Shown: positions 41,655 through 50,758 of the stretch, in pieces | How positions within the stretch are numbered: position 1 is the stretch's first letter | Layout: each line of letters begins with the position of its first letter | DNA from: PALSA-693 sp963780345 | Lineage (GTDB): Bacteria; Actinomycetota; Acidimicrobiia; Acidimicrobiales; Palsa-688 | NCBI GenBank assembly: GCA_963780345.1 | Contig: CAWABU010000005.1 | Span: forward strand, 248,001 to 312,000 | Length of the DNA: 64,000 nt | Direction of reading: 5' to 3' | Program-made: the position numbers and the translations under genes | Notes under the pieces: generated by a model | The model's database searches: none | Told to the model about the DNA's origin: nothing | The model's input: only the letters and a program-made list of their open reading frames with translations

Positions 41655-41891
41655 TTGGGATGGGCCGCGTACTTCGACGTCCTGATCGACGGAGCTGACA
41701 GCGGGGTTGCTTGGGCCGATAGGGTGAGGGCCATCAATGTCACGCCCGGTGCCCATGAAGTCCCTATGAGATCTAGCATCCTCGTCTGGTCCCGGAAGAT
41801 CAAGTTCACGGTCGAGTCTGGCCAGGTCATCGACTTCGCGTGCCGACCTCAACCGCTACCCGAGACGGTGATCGACCCTTCGAGCCGATGA
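41655..41891 (+). CDS. Small beta-sandwich (PEGA-like) protein fragment
   Basis: The frame from ATG 41655 reads AYFDVLIDGADSGVAWADRV, NVTPGAHEVPMRSS and KIKFTVESGQVIDFACRP. This is the strand pattern of small PEGA/carboxypeptidase-regulatory-like domains, ending with the usual F-x-C-RP. The likely true start, GTG 41605 (TKAALVRIFRP), is out of frame by one base, so the N-terminus is frameshifted. The stop overlaps the phosphotransferase start by ATGA, which supports both as real, coupled genes. Confidence 0.55.
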   Translation: MGWAAYFDVLIDGADSGVAWADRVRAINVTPGAHEVPMRSSILVWSRKIKFTVESGQVIDFACRPQPLPETVIDPSSR

Positions 41892-42832
41892 ACCAGGGCA
41901 CCCATCCCGAAGAGCTGCCGGCCCAGGTCCTGGACGACGTGGCCAGCGTGGTGGGGGCAGAGGTCACTCTTCTCAGTCGCTTATCCGGAGGCGTCAATGG
42001 GGGTGCCATGCGCGTCCAGTTGGCCGGAAGGGCGAATGCAGTGCTCAAAGCAGTGCCCCGGGCTAACCCCAACCACCTGGACGAGACGTTGCGAGCCCAG
42101 AGAGTGGTCAAGCACATGCGTAGGCACGGCTATCCCACCCCGGCCTGGCTCGGGGTGGGGGCCACCGCCACTCATGTATGGCATTTGATGGACTTCGTTG
42201 ACGCGGCTCCCGCGCCAGAGCTGACACCGTCCCTCATCGAGCAGCTGATGGAGATCATCGAACTCCAGGCCGGCCAAGCCTCCGAGTCCTACGACCACTG
42301 GTCGTACGCCTGGCGGGTCGCCACCGGTCAGGAATCGGCTGTCAGCGGGCTGGATTTCAACGAGACGCCCGAGCAGTCGCTTCTCCGCCACTCGATAGCC
42401 ACGCTCTCGGGGTATTCCTCCGAGGTGTCGGCCTTGGTTGAGCGTCTCCGGCTCGCGTGTGCCGACGTCCCCCCACCACGAGAGTCACCTGACATGGTCC
42501 ATGCCGATCTCTCAACCCCCAGCAATGTCCTGGTCCGTGACGGAGCGGTGGTGGCGGTCGTGGACATCGGGAACGCAGGTAGCGGCACGCGGGCGACTGA
42601 TCTCACCTCCCTCGTGTGGTACACCTTCCAGGATCCGCAGTTGGACGGTGTCCGAAGGCGGCTGTGGACGAGAAACCTCGACCTGGTCGGTTGGAAGGCG
42701 GCGGCGGTGCTCGCAGCGACCCAGGTCCTCCACATGCTCGAGTACCCCATCCGAGAGGGGCGCCACGATGTCGTTCCAGGGGTGATCAAGCGCGGCCATC
42801 GCTCCCTCGACGAGCTGAACGCGCTTCGCTAA
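41888..42832 (+). CDS. APH-family phosphotransferase
   Basis: The 314-residue kinase-fold protein starts at ATG 41888, overlapping the previous stop. The nucleotide loop region is LSRLSGGVNGGAMRVQL and the lysine lies in ANAVLKAVPR. The catalytic Brenner motif is MVHADLSTPSNVLV (H-x-D-x-x-x-x-N). The metal-binding strand is VVAVVDIGNAGSGTRATDL, with IGN in place of the usual FGD/E. The family phosphorylates aminoglycosides, choline, homoserine or similar small alcohols. The substrate here cannot be inferred. The gene is complete. Confidence 0.9.
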   Translation: MNQGTHPEELPAQVLDDVASVVGAEVTLLSRLSGGVNGGAMRVQLAGRANAVLKAVPRANPNHLDETLRAQRVVKHMRRHGYPTPAWLGVGATATHVWHLMDFVDAAPAPELTPSLIEQLMEIIELQAGQASESYDHWSYAWRVATGQESAVSGLDFNETPEQSLLRHSIATLSGYSSEVSALVERLRLACADVPPPRESPDMVHADLSTPSNVLVRDGAVVAVVDIGNAGSGTRATDLTSLVWYTFQDPQLDGVRRRLWTRNLDLVGWKAAAVLAATQVLHMLEYPIREGRHDVVPGVIKRGHRSLDELNALR

Positions 42833-43649
42833 CTGTCGCCGGTGGAGATGGGGTGCGAAATGGGGACCTCCGACTGCTATGAGCCTTGACGCGCAACATC
42901 CACGCAGGCCATAACATCAATTCGGGAACGCTCGGTGCATACAGCTCGACGGCTACGGGTGCTGACGCGGCCGCCACGGAGCGTGGCCAGGGCGATTCAC
43001 ACGCTCAGCCGCTCCTAACGCCGACTACGAGCGCCCGACCGGCGGCCGACCGTAATCGGATGCGCTCGCCTTCTGGCGCACCTCTGCACAGGTTCGGGAC
43101 CATGATGCCCGGGTACTCATGTACGGGTCGATCATGACAGTAGCGGGATGGGAGTTGCGTGCAGTGGTCGGGGATCGATCGGGAGTGCGTGTCGATTTCT
43201 CCGAGGGATCGCCTTTCAGCCGCCTCATCGCCTCCGTGCAACCCAGGGCAAACTGTCCGAGCCATACGGGCTGCGCTCACCGAAGGCGCATAGCGCCGAG
43301 TACGGGCTCGCCGACGCCGGTCAGCGGGTCGCCCACCGCCGGTCACCGTGGAACAATCTGTGTGTGGAGCAACCCCGGTGATGCGAGGGACCCTTCGCTG
43401 GTTACGTCCCCGTGAGGGGGGCCGATCACCGATCCCGGGAACGCGCTACGTAGCTATCGCACGGCTGGAAAGTGATGCACCTACCGAAGGCTGGAGCATC
43501 GTGATCGACGGCATCGCGGCGGCCGAACGCCGGCCGCCATTATGAGGTTCAACGGCGACGCCACCCAGCTTCCGGTCTTCCTTACCCGAGCGGCACAAAC
43601 GCCTCGCCGCACATACCGCCTCACCCGCACACTACTTGGGGGAACCGAC
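42833..43649. other. Gene-poor stretch with hairpin repeat
   Basis: About 800 bases carry short overlapping frames on both strands without ribosome sites or recognised content. The 35-base hairpin repeat (43023-43057) is the only structured element I see. The region is probably a graveyard between the phosphotransferase and the next remnants. Confidence 0.4.
43023..43057. repeat. 35-bp hairpin repeat, copy 2
   Basis: GACTACG and CGTAATC flank a core of the same length as in copy 1 (39697-39731). The first 13 bases are identical. The following TGCGCT is also shared. It lies in non-coding sequence here. Confidence 0.5.
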
Positions 43650-43841
43650 ATGAGCACCATGACCACTCGGCCCGCCGCCTCTGACGTCGTCGACCTCGTG
43701 GTAGCCGCGCTCGCCGCCGACGGCGTCGCGATCATCCCCGATGTCCTCACCGCAACCGAAGCGTCCGAGGCCCTCGACGCGCTTCTCAACATGCCCAGCG
43801 AGAACATTTTCGGTGACCTCGTCGGCGACGCCACGTCCTGA
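43650..43841 (+). pseudogene. Phytanoyl-CoA dioxygenase-like N-terminal stub
   Basis: ATG 43650 follows GGGGGAAC and encodes 63 residues. VVDLVVAALAADGVAIIPDV then LTATEASEALDALL resembles the first helix-strand of PhyH-type Fe(II)/2-oxoglutarate dioxygenases, which open with a DGF/DGV-x-x-I/V-P segment. The H-x-D iron site and the rest of the barrel are absent. It is probably a truncated remnant. The short similarity leaves the family call uncertain. Confidence 0.4.
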
Positions 43842-43978
43842 CGGATCCGTACCGATCCACTCAGCCGAACGGACAAGGAAGAACGAACCCGATGGTACCC
43901 ACCGAACTGCCGGCGTTGATGACCGGTCAGCTTGCTCCCCCGCCCATCACCCGCAAGAAGTAGGGGAACGGACCGTCG

Positions 43979-45997
43979 ATGTCACAGTTCATCACCTTTG
44001 TCGTTCTCGGCTTTCCCAGTGGGGCGATTTATCTCGGCATCTCGGTCGGCCTGGTCACGGTCTACCTGTCGTCGGGGATCCTCAACTTCGCCCAGGCGGC
44101 CATAGCCATGTGGGGCTGCTACGTATTCGCGGCCCTGCGCACGAGCGGGAAGCTGGTCTTCCCGGTGGGCACGGTCACGCTCGGGAACAGGGTGGGGTCG
44201 GCCCTGGCCCTGGTCATCGCCCTGGTGATGACGGTAGTCCTCGGCGAGATCATCCACCTGGTTATCTTCCGGCCTCTGCGCCAAGCGTCGGTCATGGCCC
44301 AGATCGTGGCCTCGGTCGCGGTCCTCATCACCCTGCCCGGGCTGGCGGCGGTCCGTTTCGGGGCCGGCACCATTGAGGTGCCGTCGCTGCTGCCCAACCA
44401 CACCTACAACATCGGCGGCGCCCACATCGGGCTGGCCAACCTGGTCATCGCGGCCATCGCCATCGTGCTGGCCTGTGCGGTCGGCGCCTACTTCCGCTGG
44501 ACCACGCCGGGCGTGGCCACCCGGGCCGCCTCCTCCAACCAGAAAGCCCTCGGCCTGATGGGCTACAGCCCGACCACCCTGGACTCCGCGGCCTGGGCCA
44601 TCGCCTCCGCCGTCAGCGCCCTGATGGTCATCCTCGGCGCCCCTACCATCTCCCTCAACGGCGGGGTGGCCTACCTGGTCGTGCCCGCGCTGGCGATACT
44701 GCTCGTCGCCTTGATGCGATCGCTGCTCGTGATCGCCATCGCCAGTATCGTGCTCGGCTCGGTCCAGGCCCTGATCACCCTCTACAGCGTCAAGTCCTGG
44801 TGGCCGACCTGGATTCGGACCGGCCTGCCGGAAGCCCTGCCGTTCCTGGTGGCCATCATCGTGCTGTTTATCGTCGGTGACCGGATCGGCACCCGGGACG
44901 TGACCACTGGGGCCGGGCTACCCAAGGTCCGCCTGCCCCGACGTCCGCTTCTCACCGTCATCGTGGTCGGCGGCATCGCCCTCGTCGGGCTGCTGGCCAC
45001 GTCCGGCCCCACCCGATTCGGGGTCATGACCAGCATGATCACCATGGTGCTGATCCTGTCCTACACCATCATCACCGGATATCTCGGCCAGGTCTCGCTG
45101 GCCCAGATCGCCTTCGCCGGGGCGTCGGGCTTCCTGCTATCGAAAGCCACGGTGAACTGGAACCTCGGGTTCCCCTGGGCCCTGCTCATCTCGGCCTTGT
45201 TTGCCGCCGCCATCGGGATCCTCATCGGCGTGGCGGCCCTGCGCTTCCGGGGCGTCCAGCTGGCCATCGTCACCCTGGCGGCCGCGGTCGCGGTCCAGGC
45301 CTTCGTGTTTGACAACGCCTACTTCACCTCGGCGCAAGGGAACCCGGTCGGGACGCCGAAGTTGTTCGGAATCAACCTGGCCGTCGAAGGCAACCACAAC
45401 GTGGCCAGCCTCCCGTTCGGCTTCATGCTGTTCGTCATCCTCCTCCTCTGCGTCGCGGGCCTGTTGCGATGGGCCCGGGGCCGGACCGGCCGAGCCTGGC
45501 TGGCCGTGCGATCCAACGAGCGGGCGGCTGCTTCCGCGGGCATCAACGTGTCCACCACCAAAATCAGCGGCTTCGCCCTCTCCGCCTTCCTGGCCGGAGT
45601 GGCCGGTGCTCTGGTCGGCTACAGCCAGGGGCAGCTGTCCACCGGCTCCTTCGAGGTGGATACCGGGATCCTGCTGTTCGCCATCGCATTCCTCGCCGGT
45701 ATCACCAGCATCGGCGGCGCAGCTCTGGCCGCGGCCATCGCCCCCCTTGGCTTCGTGTACGTGCTGCTCAACAACCACAACTCTGGGAAGTGGTATTCCG
45801 CGATCGCCGGGATCGGCCTCATCATCACCGTCATGGTCAACCCGGACGGCATTGCCGGAAGGACCGCCGAGCAGTTTGAGCGCCTGATGGCTCGGTTCGG
45901 GCCAAAGCCCAAAAAGGCGGAGCCTCCCGCCAGCCCGCCGGCAGCCACCGAAGCGACAGACGTGCCAGGTCCCCAGGCCGTCGGGAGAGGAGCCTAG
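43979..45997 (+). CDS. Fused LivH-LivM branched-chain amino acid ABC permease
   Basis: The 672-residue protein joins two permeases that are usually separate. Residues 1 to about 300 are LivH-like (SSGILNFAQAAIAMWGCYVF, with the conserved NFAQ segment). From about 310 the LivM half begins (YTIITGYLGQVSLAQIAFAG, then the EAA-type loop AVRSNERAAASAGINVSTTK). Around 17 TM helices are predicted. The LivHM pair transports branched-chain amino acids, urea or related solutes, given LivG/LivF ATPases and a LivK binding protein. A broken LivG follows two bases after the stop. LivK and LivF are not in the window. A 23-codon frame (43892-43963) precedes it. Without ATPases the permease may be non-functional. 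Confidence 0.93.
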   Translation: MSQFITFVVLGFPSGAIYLGISVGLVTVYLSSGILNFAQAAIAMWGCYVFAALRTSGKLVFPVGTVTLGNRVGSALALVIALVMTVVLGEIIHLVIFRPLRQASVMAQIVASVAVLITLPGLAAVRFGAGTIEVPSLLPNHTYNIGGAHIGLANLVIAAIAIVLACAVGAYFRWTTPGVATRAASSNQKALGLMGYSPTTLDSAAWAIASAVSALMVILGAPTISLNGGVAYLVVPALAILLVALMRSLLVIAIASIVLGSVQALITLYSVKSWWPTWIRTGLPEALPFLVAIIVLFIVGDRIGTRDVTTGAGLPKVRLPRRPLLTVIVVGGIALVGLLATSGPTRFGVMTSMITMVLILSYTIITGYLGQVSLAQIAFAGASGFLLSKATVNWNLGFPWALLISALFAAAIGILIGVAALRFRGVQLAIVTLAAAVAVQAFVFDNAYFTSAQGNPVGTPKLFGINLAVEGNHNVASLPFGFMLFVILLLCVAGLLRWARGRTGRAWLAVRSNERAAASAGINVSTTKISGFALSAFLAGVAGALVGYSQGQLSTGSFEVDTGILLFAIAFLAGITSIGGAALAAAIAPLGFVYVLLNNHNSGKWYSAIAGIGLIITVMVNPDGIAGRTAEQFERLMARFGPKPKKAEPPASPPAATEATDVPGPQAVGRGA

Positions 45998-45998
45998 A

Positions 45999-46374
45999 TT
46001 GCCAGAACGTGCAACCCTGTCCGTCCAAGGCGTGACCGTTCGATTCGGCGGCATACGGCCAACAGCGATGTGACCATGAAGGCCGAGCCCGGCCAGATCA
46101 CGGCTCTCATCGGCCCCAACGGCGCAGGCAAAGACGACGCTCATCAATGCCGTCACCGGATTCGTCCGCGCCTCCGGCACCGTCCACATCGGCGACCAGT
46201 CGCTCACCAGATTGCTCCCGGCACACCGGGCGGCGTCTGGGCCTGGCCCGAACCTGGCCGGCCGGCGAACTCTTCGACGCCCTCAGCATCCTCGACAACG
46301 TTCGTAAGGGACATTGGCACGACCATAACGTCTCATCTGGGTCCGCCCGCTCCCCGATGCGAGCTGCCTCATAG
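45999..46374 (+). pseudogene. LivG-type ABC ATPase, broken
   Basis: TTG 45999 follows GGAG at the end of the permease gene. The frames give LSVQGVTVRFGGI, then DVTMKAEPGQITALIGPNGAG. One extra base splits Walker A, and TLINAVTGFVRASGTVHIGD follows in the next frame. Further shifts lead to FDALSILDNVRKG. At least three frame changes occur in 300 bases, and the Q-loop, signature and Walker B are missing. Sequence after 46374 belongs to an IS21-like transposase on the opposite strand. Confidence 0.8.
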
Positions 46375-46429
46375 GCGAGCAGAACGACGGGTCGGCGCTC
46401 GCCGCCCCGGCTAAACCCGAGTCGGGATC

Positions 46430-46857
46430 TGCCCCCCGATCGCGGCATAACGTCCCGCCTCCGCGACGGGCGGGTGCCCTCCAACGTCGGCAAGGTCCGC
46501 TGAGGAACATCGACTCCCATCCGAGCCAGCAACTCATGGGCGTTGACCACCGTCAGGCCTTCGTCCACCAACCACTTCTTCAGCTGGTCGTGATAAGCCG
46601 CCACCACCGCCCACGTCTCCCCGCGCCCTTCGAGCGCGATGAGGCCGGACCCGTTCGCACACCATGCCGATCAGCTCGTCGGTGATCTGGCCCCCGTCAC
46701 CCTCTCGGCGCAGGCCGACCTCCAGGCCGGCCGCCACGTAGCGGTCCACCGCCTTGCGGTCCACTCTGGCCAAGCGCGCCGTCGCCCGCTTGCTCTCGCC
46801 GGCCACCCACAGTCGCAGCACCTCTCTCACCTCGTGCACAGGCACTCGTGTGGACAC
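46430..46857 (-). pseudogene. IS21-like transposase (IstA-type) N-terminal remnant
   Basis: GTG 46857 opens STRVPVHEVREVLRLWVAGE then KRATARLARVDRKAVDRYVA, an N-terminal HTH typical of IstA-like transposases. After a frameshift near 46620 comes VVAAYHDQLKKWLVDEGLTV then ARMGVDVPQRTLPTL. This matches the second HTH segment, ending in the family's VP-x-RTL. The DDE catalytic core and the IstB ATPase are absent. The insertion or its decay coincides with the point where livG is lost. Confidence 0.6.
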
Positions 46858-47358
46858 CGCCAGCCCTTCGGTACCCAGTTCGTAGGCCACCCGACAACCA
46901 AAGTGAACGGATAGTCGTTGGGGGCGAAGCCGGGCGCCCATAACCACTCGAGGGTCGTCTCGTGCTCGACGTCCTCCCAAGAGCGCCAGCCATGAAGCCG
47001 TGGATGGCGTTACGCTTTCTCTGGCTCGGTCAGGAGCACCGCGTAGTCTGTGTCGTCGAAGCGGGAGGTGCGGTCGGCGAGACTGTTTGGGCCAGGGGAC
47101 GACCGGCGTGCCGTGATCACCCTCACACAAGGGCCTCGGTCTGACAGGGGTCGAGCACTGGCCTGTTGTTGACAACGTATTCTCGGACCCCCCGCTGACC
47201 TCGACGATGCTGGCCCGTCAGTTGCTCATACCGCATGGCTCCCGGAGTCCGGTCAGATGCGCCGCTTGTTGCTTCCCCCAAGCCAGACTGGCCCTGGACA
47301 GGGACACCAACAACCCGTAGAGCTGGGAGTGGCTGCTATCTCGGGTCGTGGACCTCGG

Positions 47359-47508
47359 TCAGATCCTTGCGCTTCTGCGGGTCCCATGCCGGGCCACCAG
47401 ATAAACAACGGCGAAAACGACTATGAAGAACAGAAGTGGGTGGACAACGAGCCCGAGAACTATCGCCAGCGCTGTGATGACCAAAGCCACGAGTATGTCG
47501 ACGAGCAC
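47359..47508 (-). CDS. 49-residue two-TM membrane protein
   Basis: GTG 47508 follows GGGAGGT at 5-nt spacing. The product has two hydrophobic segments, LVALVITALAIVLGLVV and LLFFIVFAVVYLVA, and ends with a basic tail (RHGTRRSARI). Small hydrophobic proteins of this kind are widespread in actinobacteria and unassigned. The strong ribosome site and clean hydropathy make it credible despite its size and the decayed surroundings. Confidence 0.6.
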   Translation of the reverse strand: MLVDILVALVITALAIVLGLVVHPLLFFIVVFAVVYLVARHGTRRSARI

Positions 47509-47802
47509 CTGATACCTCCCTAGTCGGACCGGAAAGTCCTGACCCCATCGTTCCCTTACACCAAGTCGCCTAAACGTCGGCTAATCGTGGTTTGAGAGCG
47601 CGGCTCTGTCCGGGCCGGCGGAGGTCTCGTAACGGTGGGGGGCGTAACCGGTCCGCGTGTGCCCTTTTGACGTCTTGAGGTGTTGGCGACCATTCTCGCC
47701 GTCTGATCGTTTCCGCGGTCCCGTTCGAGAGGGTGACCGCGCTCCAGCCGACCCAGCGCCATCGGCGGCCGCCGTCTAGCCCAAGACCTCAGCTCGTAGC
47801 AT

Positions 47803-48225
47803 CTACGGCTCGCCGGTGTCGCCCTTACGGATGCGTGGCTTACGCCGCAGGTGGCGGAGTACGGCTGTTGCCGGGATGACCGCAAACGACAGGTTCAACC
47901 CACTGCAGGCGACGGCGAAGCTGGCCGTGGCGGACGGGTAGCCGACCTGGCTGAGAGCAAACGGCAGGAGCGCCTCGACCGCGCCGGCCCGGGCCAGGGG
48001 CAGGCTGCGGTGAGGGAACATCCGGTCGTGTGGCCGACGACGAGGGCAGATCCAACAGGGTGTCTATGGTTGAATACGGCCATGCAGGCCGCCAGGGCGG
48101 CGATGTCCGCGGCCCAGTAGACCGACATGCCCACCACGGCGAAGGGACCCCCAGGCCGGAGGTGTACGACACCGAATGTACGCTCGACCGTATAGAGCAA
48201 CCGTCGGATAGGCGACCGCCAACAT
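47803..48225 (-). pseudogene. Flippase-like (LPG synthase TM/AglD-type) remnant
   Basis: Minus-strand sequence reads ERTFGVVHLRPGGPFAVVGM, YWAADIAALAACMAVFNHRH and VGSALVVGHTTG. After a frameshift near 48010 it gives AGAVEALLPFALSQVGYPSA and AVIPATAVLRHLRRK. This matches the last third of lysylphosphatidylglycerol-synthase-type TM proteins, where GAGxVEA-LLP is a hallmark. The first half is absent. It is a decayed fragment. Confidence 0.65.
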
Positions 48226-48249
48226 CGCCGGTGGGGCGCTGCGGCGTGG

Positions 48250-48399
48250 GTGGACCACCTGCGCGCCGTGTTCCGCGACGCCGCCATCGACCAGTGCGCC
48301 GCCGGAGAAGCCATGGATCTGACCGACGCCGTCGGCTACGCCCGGACACCACATCGAACAGGCGGCGACGTGTGGGGAGATCTGCCGACAGGTCGCTAG
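48250..48399 (+). pseudogene. LuxR/MalT-type regulator fragment
   Basis: VDHLRAVFRDAAIDQCAAG then MDLTDAVGYARTP resembles the helical segment just before the HTH of LAL-type regulators (AGxAM-x-L-D-x-AV-x-YA). The HTH is not present; a stop follows at 48399. The stretch is too short for certainty and sits among other debris. Confidence 0.35.
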
Positions 48400-49098
48400 T
48401 GGCCGAGTGTGTCTGGTCCTCCCCAAATCTTACGGGCCGCCAACCTGGCCTGTCTCCGTATGCGGTCCGCAGACCGTGCCGGGGTTGTAGCGAGAGAGGA
48501 TTGTTTCACAGGCGGGCTGCTCGCAGATACGGCCGATTCCGGATTCCTTCGGACGGTCCTGGAGGCGAACCGCCACAATAGGTTGCTCGTTCCTCATCAA
48601 CTGTCCCCTGTCCTGATCAAGTCGGCGCCTCGTCTGGGCCCTTAGTTATAGTTAGGCGGCAGGCTCACGCCCGATGGGTCACCCAACCCATGCGGAACTA
48701 AACCGGCTCGCTCGGAACGGCAAGGCCAGGCATCCGGAGTCCAGCCGACGGGTGGATATGTCTTTAGCTTATACCCCGACCGGCGTTCGACTAACCATCG
48801 ATGCTCGATCAGGCCCTGCCGGTCCCGCCATGCCTGTTCGAACGCGGGCGCAACGCCGGCGTTGGCCGCTACCGCTGCACGAGGATCGGGCCTGGCGCCC
48901 CGGGCGCTTCTCTGTCGGCAACTGCTCTCGCCCCCGGCGACTCCGAACTCTGACTGCCACCATCCACCGGCGTCAGTCACACACCGACTACCCGGAGGGG
49001 CCTGGCGGCGATCTACGTTGGGGCCATTGCTGCCAGGTAGGTGGGCTGTATGACAACCCCGACCGAGCGGTCGATGGCGCCGTCGAGGCCAGGGCCGA
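48400..49098. other. Decayed or non-coding stretch
   Basis: Roughly 700 bases hold frames on both strands (up to 186 codons on the minus strand) with no ribosome site, motif or plausible domain. It lies between identified fragments and is probably older debris. I see nothing nameable. Confidence 0.4.
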
Positions 49099-49191
49099 CT
49101 CCTGGCCATCGAGGCCGTGACCGACGCGGCGCTCAGCCATCTCGACGTCGGCGACTTCCTCAGCGGGCGGCTCGACCGGGTGGCAGGTTGA
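49099..49191 (+). pseudogene. GAF-domain sensor fragment
   Basis: LLAIEAVTDAALSHLDVGDF then LSGRLDRVAG matches the first helix of GAF domains in actinobacterial sensor kinases and SpoIIE-type phosphatases (EAVTDAAL-x-HLD-x-x-x-LL-x-x-LL-x-R). Only 30 residues remain before a stop. It is fused to the arylsulfotransferase fragment that follows. Confidence 0.45.
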
Positions 49192-49195
49192 TGGG

Positions 49196-49471
49196 GTGAC
49201 ACGCCCGCTCCAGCCGGGTGGTGACGGTGCGCTCGACCAGACCTCCCGGGTGGCCACCCTGGTCAAGTCGGACGACCAGACCGGAGGCCAGGTCGCACAA
49301 CTCATGGGGAAGGAGCAGACCACTCCCGGCGGCGACTTGTTCGTCGGCTGGGGCGCGCTGCCTTATATCTCCGAGTTCAGCCCGGCCGGGAAGCTGCTGT
49401 TCAACTCGGAGCTCCCGGATGGCGTGAGCACCTATTGCGCCTACCTGCTGGCCGGGGATCAACCTGGCTGA
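49196..49471 (+). pseudogene. Arylsulfotransferase-family fragment
   Basis: DQTSRVATLVKSDDQTGGQV, QTTPGGDLFVGWGALPYISE and FSPAGKLLFNSELPDG match the propeller strands near the C-terminus of secreted arylsulfotransferase-type proteins (ASST). About 90 residues survive, with no signal peptide and no catalytic histidine region visible. A stop follows at 49471. It is a remnant. Confidence 0.65.
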
Positions 49472-49866
49472 TCGTGGCCCCTGGCGGCGAAGCGCTAGTG
49501 GCGGGCCCGTCCCAGCTGGGCGAGGCCTCCAAGCCGCCGAGCCGGGAAGCGGGGCGATGGTCGGCCTGCGTCACGTCGAGGGGGCGGCACCCGAACCGTG
49601 CCCGCTATATCGCACCAGCACAGCGATCCAGCAATGTGGCCCACGGCTGCCTCCGAACGCAGCCGGGCGCGCCATAACGACGCAAAAATTCATCCGTAAC
49701 GGGCATGACGGGCCCGCCCGGCGGGCTGGAGGCGATTATCCTCGACGTCGGACTGCTCGCGGGAGTCAGTCGCAGCTGGACGGAGTCTCCGGTTAGAGCT
49801 CCTGCTGTTGGAAGCTGACGATGCGGGCCCCCAGCTGCCGCCGGCGCCCCCAGCAATTTCTTTTCT

Positions 49867-49892
49867 GCTTGTTGCCTGGAGCTTTTGGGTAC
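49867..49892 (+). promoter_or_regulatory. Candidate sigma-B-like stress promoter
   Basis: GCTT (49867-49870), 16 bases, then GGGTAC (49887-49892) fits the GNNT-N14-16-GGGTAY form described for actinobacterial general stress sigma factors. It lies 79 bases upstream of the first gene of the Asp23/AmaP cluster, whose products have an envelope-stress role. No transcript evidence is available, and the motif is short. Confidence 0.5.
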
Positions 49893-49971
49893 CACGGGGA
49901 TTGAAGTACCTGGTTCGCCCGTCATGGCGGTGCGCGCAGCCCCCATTTGTGAAGTCCGACAGGAGGGACTT

Positions 49972-50169
49972 ATGTCTCGACAGCAGTTCGCGTTTATCAT
50001 CGGTGTGCTTCTGGTGTGGCTGGCCTGGTCGGCGGGATGGGTGGTTTTTGCCGCCATCGCAGCCGGGCTCATCGGCGTAGCCGTCGCACGCGTCCTGGAA
50101 GGCGACGTGGACCTCGACGAGTTCGTCGGGCGGTTCCGGTCGCCCTCCAGGTCCTCCAGGCGGCCCTGA
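49972..50169 (+). CDS. Small membrane protein of the Asp23 cluster (DUF2273-like)
   Basis: ATG 49972 follows AGGAGG at 5-nt spacing and encodes 65 residues. One long hydrophobic hairpin (FIIGVLLVWLAWSAGWVVFA, AAIAAGLIGVAVARVL) is followed by an acidic turn and a basic tail (RFRSPSRSSRRP). Small two-TM proteins of this type (DUF2273) accompany Asp23 genes in Gram-positive bacteria. It is the first gene of a plus-strand cluster and likely helps anchor Asp23 at the membrane. Confidence 0.75.
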   Translation: MSRQQFAFIIGVLLVWLAWSAGWVVFAAIAAGLIGVAVARVLEGDVDLDEFVGRFRSPSRSSRRP

Positions 50170-50224
50170 CCGGCCGACCCTTACCCGCAAATCAATGATT
50201 ATCAAACGCAGAGAGGAAATTTTG

Positions 50225-50758
50225 ATGACTGAAACGAGTTCCACCACCCCCACCGGGCCAGGCTCTCAAACCCCCTACTCGGCCGGGTCGACGGCCACCC
50301 CGACCGACCACGGCGCGCAATCGACTCGTAGCGGATCGTTGGAGCGGCCTAGTCAGGGCGGCGGCGCGGCCTTAAAAACCGAGAACGGCGTCACGTCTAT
50401 CTCGTCCTCGGTAGTGGCGAAGATCGCCGGCCTGGCCACTCAGGAGATCCCCGGGGTGCAGGCCATGGGAAAGAGCATGTCCCGGGCCTTCGGTTCATTG
50501 CGGGCCAAGGTTCCCGGGGGGACCGCCTCCCAATCCCAGGGGGTATCGGTAGAGGTAGGCGAGCGTCAGGCCGCGGTCGATATCGATATCGTCGCCTACT
50601 ACGGCGTGTCTATCGTGGAAACCTCCAACGCCATCCGCGAGAACGTGATCGACCGCATCGAAAAGATGACCGGCCTGGACGTCGTCGAGGTCAACATCAG
50701 CGTGGATGACCTCTACATCGACGGCGAAGGCGACAGCCAGGGGTCCAGGGTCGAGTGA
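50225..50758 (+). CDS. asp23: Asp23/Gls24 family envelope stress protein
   Basis: ATG 50225 follows GAGGAAA and gives 177 residues. After a Ser/Thr/Pro-rich disordered N-terminus comes the Asp23 domain: TSISSSVVAKIAGLATQEIP, the Gly-rich GVQAMGKSMSRAFGSL, GVSVEVGERQAAVDIDIVAY and NVIDRIEKMTGLDVVEVNIS. Asp23/Gls24 proteins form abundant membrane-associated assemblies induced by alkaline and envelope stress, tethered through AmaP. It overlaps the next gene by GTGA, so the operon is translationally coupled. Confidence 0.95.
   Translation: MTETSSTTPTGPGSQTPYSAGSTATPTDHGAQSTRSGSLERPSQGGGAALKTENGVTSISSSVVAKIAGLATQEIPGVQAMGKSMSRAFGSLRAKVPGGTASQSQGVSVEVGERQAAVDIDIVAYYGVSIVETSNAIRENVIDRIEKMTGLDVVEVNISVDDLYIDGEGDSQGSRVE

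Noticed and set aside
45137..46207. 356-codon minus-strand frame
   Set aside because: It is antisense to the LivM half of the permease and reads as low-complexity Gly/Asp/Arg.
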